DNA from: Actinomycetes bacterium | GTDB lineage: Bacteria > Actinomycetota > Aquicultoria > CAJVYJ01 | Direction of reading: 5' to 3' | DNA length: 15,065 nucleotides | Assembly (NCBI GenBank): GCA_030597945.1 | Contig: JAUVQW010000013.1 | Span: 1 to 15,065, forward strand | Shown here: positions 14,334 to 15,065 of the stretch, in pieces | Layout: every line of letters starts with the position of its first letter | Numbering within the stretch: the stretch's first letter is position 1 | Made by a program: the position numbers and the translations under genes | The notes under the pieces: model-generated | The model's input: the letters and a program-made list of their open reading frames with translations, nothing else | Databases searched by the model: none | What the model was told of the DNA's origin: nothing

Positions 14334-14375
14334 GAGATTACCACGTCGCTCAAGGTCAACGCTTCTCGTAATTAC
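14334..14375 (-). repeat. Degenerate dispersed palindromic (REP-like) repeat
   Basis: The minus strand begins GTAATTACGAGAAGCG and ends AGCGACGTGGTAATCTC. This closely matches, by memory, the widespread intergenic repeat GTCATTGCGAGGAGCG ... AGCGACGTGGCAATCTC seen in many bacterial and metagenomic genomes. Most differences are C-to-T or G-to-A changes, as expected of a decayed copy. The ends are still partly complementary (GTAATTAC with GTGGTAATC). Confidence 0.5.
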
Positions 14376-14385
14376 TTAAAATTTC

Positions 14386-14401
14386 ATAGCCGAGAGGCTA
14401 T
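14386..14401. terminator. Hairpin ATAGCC-GAGA-GGCTAT, possible weak porB terminator
   Basis: This is a perfect 6-bp stem with a 4-base loop. On the + strand the loop is GAGA, a GNRA tetraloop. On the minus strand the stem is followed by GAAATTTTAAG, a poor U-tract. It lies about 90 bases past the porB stop and may end that transcript or protect its 3' end. Confidence 0.35.
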
Positions 14402-14460
14402 TCTCATCTCAGCCGTCGCATCTCCCACAACTTCAAATTATTTTGTTTTAAACTTTTGTC

Positions 14461-14480
14461 GCCTTATGCCTTATGCCTTA
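14461..14480. repeat. Short tandem repeat (GCCTTAT)2 GCCTTA
   Basis: A 7-bp unit is repeated almost three times just beyond the porB stop codon. Its copy number could vary by slippage. No function is apparent. Confidence 0.6.
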
Positions 14481-14488
14481 CGTTTAAA

Positions 14489-15065
14489 TTACTCTTCAGG
14501 CTCGCATCTCTTTTGAACACGTTCGTATTGATCGTCGATCATTTTCTGGACTTCGGCCAGTTGTTTTTCATTTCCTGGTCCCAGCAGGTTTCTAAACCGT
14601 CCTTGTGTCTTAAAGAATTCTTCAACCGGCTTGGGCTCCCTGACTTTAACGGTTATACGCCACTTACCATCCTCGACTTCAAACATCGGCCAGTATCTTG
14701 TTTTGACGCTTAGTTTAGAGATGGCAATTGTCTCGTTAGCAGGATGCCGCCAGCCTCGCGGGCAAGGGGCTAAAATATTTAAGAAAGCCGGGCCTTCCAC
14801 TTCAAATGCTTTAGTCGCTTTTGCGTTTAAGTCTTTCCAGTGGCTTACTGCTGATTGTCCGACATACGGTATATTGTGGTCGGCTACAATTGAAGATAGA
14901 TCTTTTCTCATTGAGAGCTTTCCTGCCGGCGTCGTTGTAGTCCAGGCACCGGGAGGAGTGGCGCTTGAGCGTTGAATGCCGGTATTCATGTAAGCGCCGT
15001 TATCATAACAGACGTATACGAAATCATGTCCTCTCTCCAAGGCGCCGGAGAGTGACTGAAGGCCA
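14489..15065 (-). CDS. porB: Pyruvate:ferredoxin oxidoreductase beta subunit, C-terminal part (runs off the right edge)
   Basis: The frame stays open through base 15065, so the TTG at 15040 is internal and not a start; residues GLQSLSGALERGHDF cross it. About 191 residues are visible. VCYDNGAYMNTGIQRSSATPPGAWTTT is the family signature next to the thiamine-pyrophosphate site; its YDNxxYxNTG core coordinates the Mg-diphosphate region. LNILAPCPRGW follows and carries the late conserved Cys. The tail KPVEEFFKTQGRF is typical of PorB. With the alpha, gamma and delta parts, which would lie upstream off-window, it converts pyruvate and CoA to acetyl-CoA, CO2 and reduced ferredoxin. This implies anaerobic metabolism. 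The 2-oxoisovalerate (Vor) paralogue is a less likely alternative. Confidence 0.9.
   Translation of the reverse strand, partial: GLQSLSGALERGHDFVYVCYDNGAYMNTGIQRSSATPPGAWTTTTPAGKLSMRKDLSSIVADHNIPYVGQSAVSHWKDLNAKATKAFEVEGPAFLNILAPCPRGWRHPANETIAISKLSVKTRYWPMFEVEDGKWRITVKVREPKPVEEFFKTQGRFRNLLGPGNEKQLAEVQKMIDDQYERVQKRCEPEE

Larger units (their letters stand above)
14129..14488. other. 360-bp non-coding stretch between porB and the small membrane protein gene
   Basis: No credible reading frame or tRNA is seen. It holds the promoter and palindrome of the downstream minus-strand gene. It also has an imperfect tandem AGTCT(G)AAGGGA pair (14247-14257 and 14260-14271), the palindrome AAAAGCTTTT (14271-14280), a degenerate dispersed repeat, a hairpin and a 7-bp tandem repeat. 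The last three are listed separately. Confidence 0.6.

Noticed and set aside
14129..14488. c-di-GMP riboswitch or tRNA in the long non-coding stretch
   Set aside because: The GEMM core and a tRNA T-loop/acceptor pairing were looked for and not found; only short hairpins and repeats are present.
14456..14975. Two + strand frames (85 and 114 codons) opposite porB
   Set aside because: porB is in frame across the whole region with conserved PorB motifs; these are mirror frames.

Overview
The window reads as an ordinary bacterial chromosome segment of moderate-to-low GC, with tightly packed genes from an anaerobe. Evidence for anaerobic life is the C-terminal part of a pyruvate:ferredoxin oxidoreductase beta subunit, a sensory [FeFe]-hydrogenase-like protein and a CooT-family nickel protein. 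Two points hint at a deep-branching, low-GC actinobacterial lineage: the lysC-asd gene pair, and a secreted protein whose layout resembles the actinobacterial DUF6049 family. This placement is inference; there is no rRNA or other decisive marker. I see no tRNA, rRNA, CRISPR array, insertion sequence or prophage gene.

Layout. Bases 1-416 (-) hold the N-terminal end of Lon protease, running off the left edge. It diverges from a two-gene unit on the + strand (542-2891): a large secreted/membrane-anchored protein and a small one-pass membrane protein. A leader with three stacked inverted repeats precedes an unusual PIN-transmembrane-TPR fusion (2986-4083). Then come thioredoxin and a CooT-like protein (4193-4717), closed by a bidirectional terminator.

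The most interesting block is the minus-strand gene run 9438 to 4823. It encodes a two-ferredoxin/[FeFe]-hydrogenase-like sensor fused to a diguanylate cyclase (GGDEF), a TauE/SafE-family permease, a GAF-containing LytS-type histidine kinase and a LytTR response regulator. Spacings are tight and the last two genes overlap, so this looks like one operon that links a redox or H2 signal to c-di-GMP and to a two-component system. A STAS-domain anti-anti-sigma-like protein is transcribed divergently (9600-10001) from an AT-rich intergenic region.

The right part is a minus-strand metabolic and transport run: aspartokinase (lysC), aspartate-semialdehyde dehydrogenase (asd), a CDF cation transporter and a TIGR00725-like Rossmann protein. 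Upstream of it lies a small two-helix membrane protein with its own well-formed promoter and terminator. A 360-bp non-coding stretch (14129-14488) follows, with a degenerate dispersed palindromic repeat, hairpins and short tandem repeats. The window ends inside porB (-).

Several starts were revised from the longest reading frame because a Shine-Dalgarno sequence and family alignment favour an internal codon: the PIN-TPR gene, lysC, the TauE permease, the hydrogenase-GGDEF gene and the TIGR00725 gene.
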